Source: Rhodospirillales bacterium (lineage in GTDB: Bacteria > Pseudomonadota > Alphaproteobacteria > Rhodospirillales > JAPHTL01). Taken from it: 5,973 nt of DNA. The translations under genes were made by a program, and so were the position numbers. Location of the stretch: assembly GCA_026193355.1 (NCBI GenBank), contig JAPHTL010000098.1, forward strand, positions 1-5,973, in the 5' to 3' direction. Below, one piece after another: positions 5,012-5,973 of the stretch (the stretch's first letter is position 1; every line of letters starts with the position of its first letter). Under the pieces are notes generated by a model that saw only the letters and a program-made list of their open reading frames with translations, did not search any database and was not told where the DNA came from.

Positions 5012-5973
5012 ATGACGACACCTCCCCTCGATAACGAAACGGTTTTCACCATCGATGTCACGCCTATCAAATACGGGGCCGGGGCGCTGCGGGAGGTCGG
5101 GCAGGATGCGTTGTCACTTGGCATGAAGCGCGTCGGCCTGTTTACCGACAAGGCAGTTGGCCAGCTTCCCTTCATGGAAACGGTGAAGGGATCATTGACC
5201 GCCGCAGGTATCGATTTTGCGATCTTCGACGACGTCCATGTCGAACCGTCCAACCAATCGTTCCTCGAAGCCGCCGCATTCGCCAAGGAAGGCGACTTTG
5301 ACGGCTATCTGTCAATCGGCGGCGGGTCGGTCATGGACACCTGCAAGGCGGCGAACCTTTACGCCACCTATCCTGCCGACTTCCTTGATTATGTGAACGC
5401 GCCGATCGGAAAGGCGAAGCCGGTTCCCGGACCGCTAAAACCGCATATCGCCTGCCCGACCACGTCGGGAACGGGGTCCGAGTGCACGGGGATCACCATC
5501 TGCGACATCAAGGAACTGAAGCTCAAGTCCGGCATCGCTTCACCGCGCCTTAAACCATCCCTGGCCGTGGTCGATCCGATAACCACCGAAACCCTTCCGC
5601 CGAACGTCGTTGCATCGACAGGGTTTGACGTTCTGACCCACGCCATCGAATCCTTCACGGCGCGCCCCTTTACCGAACGCGCCCGCCCGCAGACACCCGG
5701 CTTACGCCCGATGAGTCAGGGCGCGAACCCCTACAGCGATCACGGCAGCCTGTTCGCCATCCGCCTTGGGGGTGAATTCCTTGTCCGTGCGGTCACCGAT
5801 CCATCGGACAGCGAGGCGCGCCATCAACTCATGTTCGCGGCCACGCTGGCCGGTGTGGCATTCGGGAATTCCGGTGTCCATATCCCTCACGCCATGTCCT
5901 ATGCTGTCGCGGGTCTCAAACATGTTTTCAAGGCGAAGGACTATCCCTCGCAGGAACCCTTCGTTCCGCACGG
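5012..5973 (+). CDS. Iron-dependent hydroxyacid-oxoacid transhydrogenase (HOT/ADHFE1-like), 3' end cut off
   Basis: 320 complete codons are in the window and the frame is still open at the edge. This is a group III Fe-type alcohol dehydrogenase. By family it oxidises 4-hydroxybutyrate to succinate semialdehyde while reducing 2-oxoglutarate to 2-hydroxyglutarate, with a bound nicotinamide cofactor. Landmarks: FTIDVTPIKYGAGALREVG (12-30), the dinucleotide motif GGGSVMDTCKAANLYATYP (103-121), FLDYVNAPIGK (124-134), PTTSGTGSE (149-157) and LTHAIESFTARP (208-219). The metal ligands are Asp206 and His210 (GFDVLTH), His293 (IPHAM) and His320 (VPHG), the last complete codon. KAKDYPSQEPFVPHG between the last two His is typical of HOT rather than FucO-type enzymes. 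ATG 5012 follows AAGGCGG by 8 bases, and an in-frame TGA at 4982 rules out a longer start. About 100 residues should lie beyond the edge. A plain Fe alcohol dehydrogenase is less likely. Confidence 0.9.
   Translation, partial: MTTPPLDNETVFTIDVTPIKYGAGALREVGQDALSLGMKRVGLFTDKAVGQLPFMETVKGSLTAAGIDFAIFDDVHVEPSNQSFLEAAAFAKEGDFDGYLSIGGGSVMDTCKAANLYATYPADFLDYVNAPIGKAKPVPGPLKPHIACPTTSGTGSECTGITICDIKELKLKSGIASPRLKPSLAVVDPITTETLPPNVVASTGFDVLTHAIESFTARPFTERARPQTPGLRPMSQGANPYSDHGSLFAIRLGGEFLVRAVTDPSDSEARHQLMFAATLAGVAFGNSGVHIPHAMSYAVAGLKHVFKAKDYPSQEPFVPH

Overview
The window looks like a chromosomal segment of a free-living alphaproteobacterium, probably close to the Rhodospirillales. This is inferred from the GC-rich coding sequence, the XdhC/MocA pair, a rickettsial-type 17 kDa glycine-zipper lipoprotein, an orphan flagellar-rod-like protein and a hydroxyacid-oxoacid transhydrogenase. 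No rRNA, tRNA, IS element, phage gene, CRISPR array or other sign of recent transfer is visible.

Left block (1-2441, + strand): four tightly packed genes that read as one operon. They are the tail of an XdhC-family molybdoenzyme maturation factor, a MocA-like molybdenum cofactor cytidylyltransferase (4-base overlap), a SufS-type cysteine desulfurase (no gap), and a SufU-type zinc sulfurtransferase/scaffold (15-base gap). No sufB, sufC or sufD is in view. The desulfurase carries the His expected of SufU-dependent enzymes, and the SufU-like protein has the matching Cys-Asp-Cys-Cys zinc site, so the two look like a working pair. Their position behind xdhC-mocA suggests that the cluster makes the cytosine dinucleotide form of the molybdenum cofactor and supplies its sulfido ligand. 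That role is inferred, not proven.

Middle block (2431-4783, - strand): read in its own direction this holds a 17 kDa-antigen-type outer-membrane lipoprotein, a membrane-anchored alpha/beta hydrolase, an unrecognised 141-residue protein and a 111-residue minimal rod/hook-type flagellar protein. The 141-residue gene has its own sigma70-like promoter in a short AT-rich gap. The rod-like gene is preceded by a perfect TGTGA-N6-TCACA palindrome, the consensus of CRP-type regulators. Its 3' end overlaps the 3' end of the SufU-like gene by 11 bases.

Right block (4784-5973): a 228-base divergent intergenic region, then the first 320 codons of an iron-dependent alcohol dehydrogenase of the hydroxyacid-oxoacid transhydrogenase type. 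It runs off the right edge just after its fourth metal ligand.

All intergenic gaps are under 300 bases. No convincing rho-independent terminator was found.
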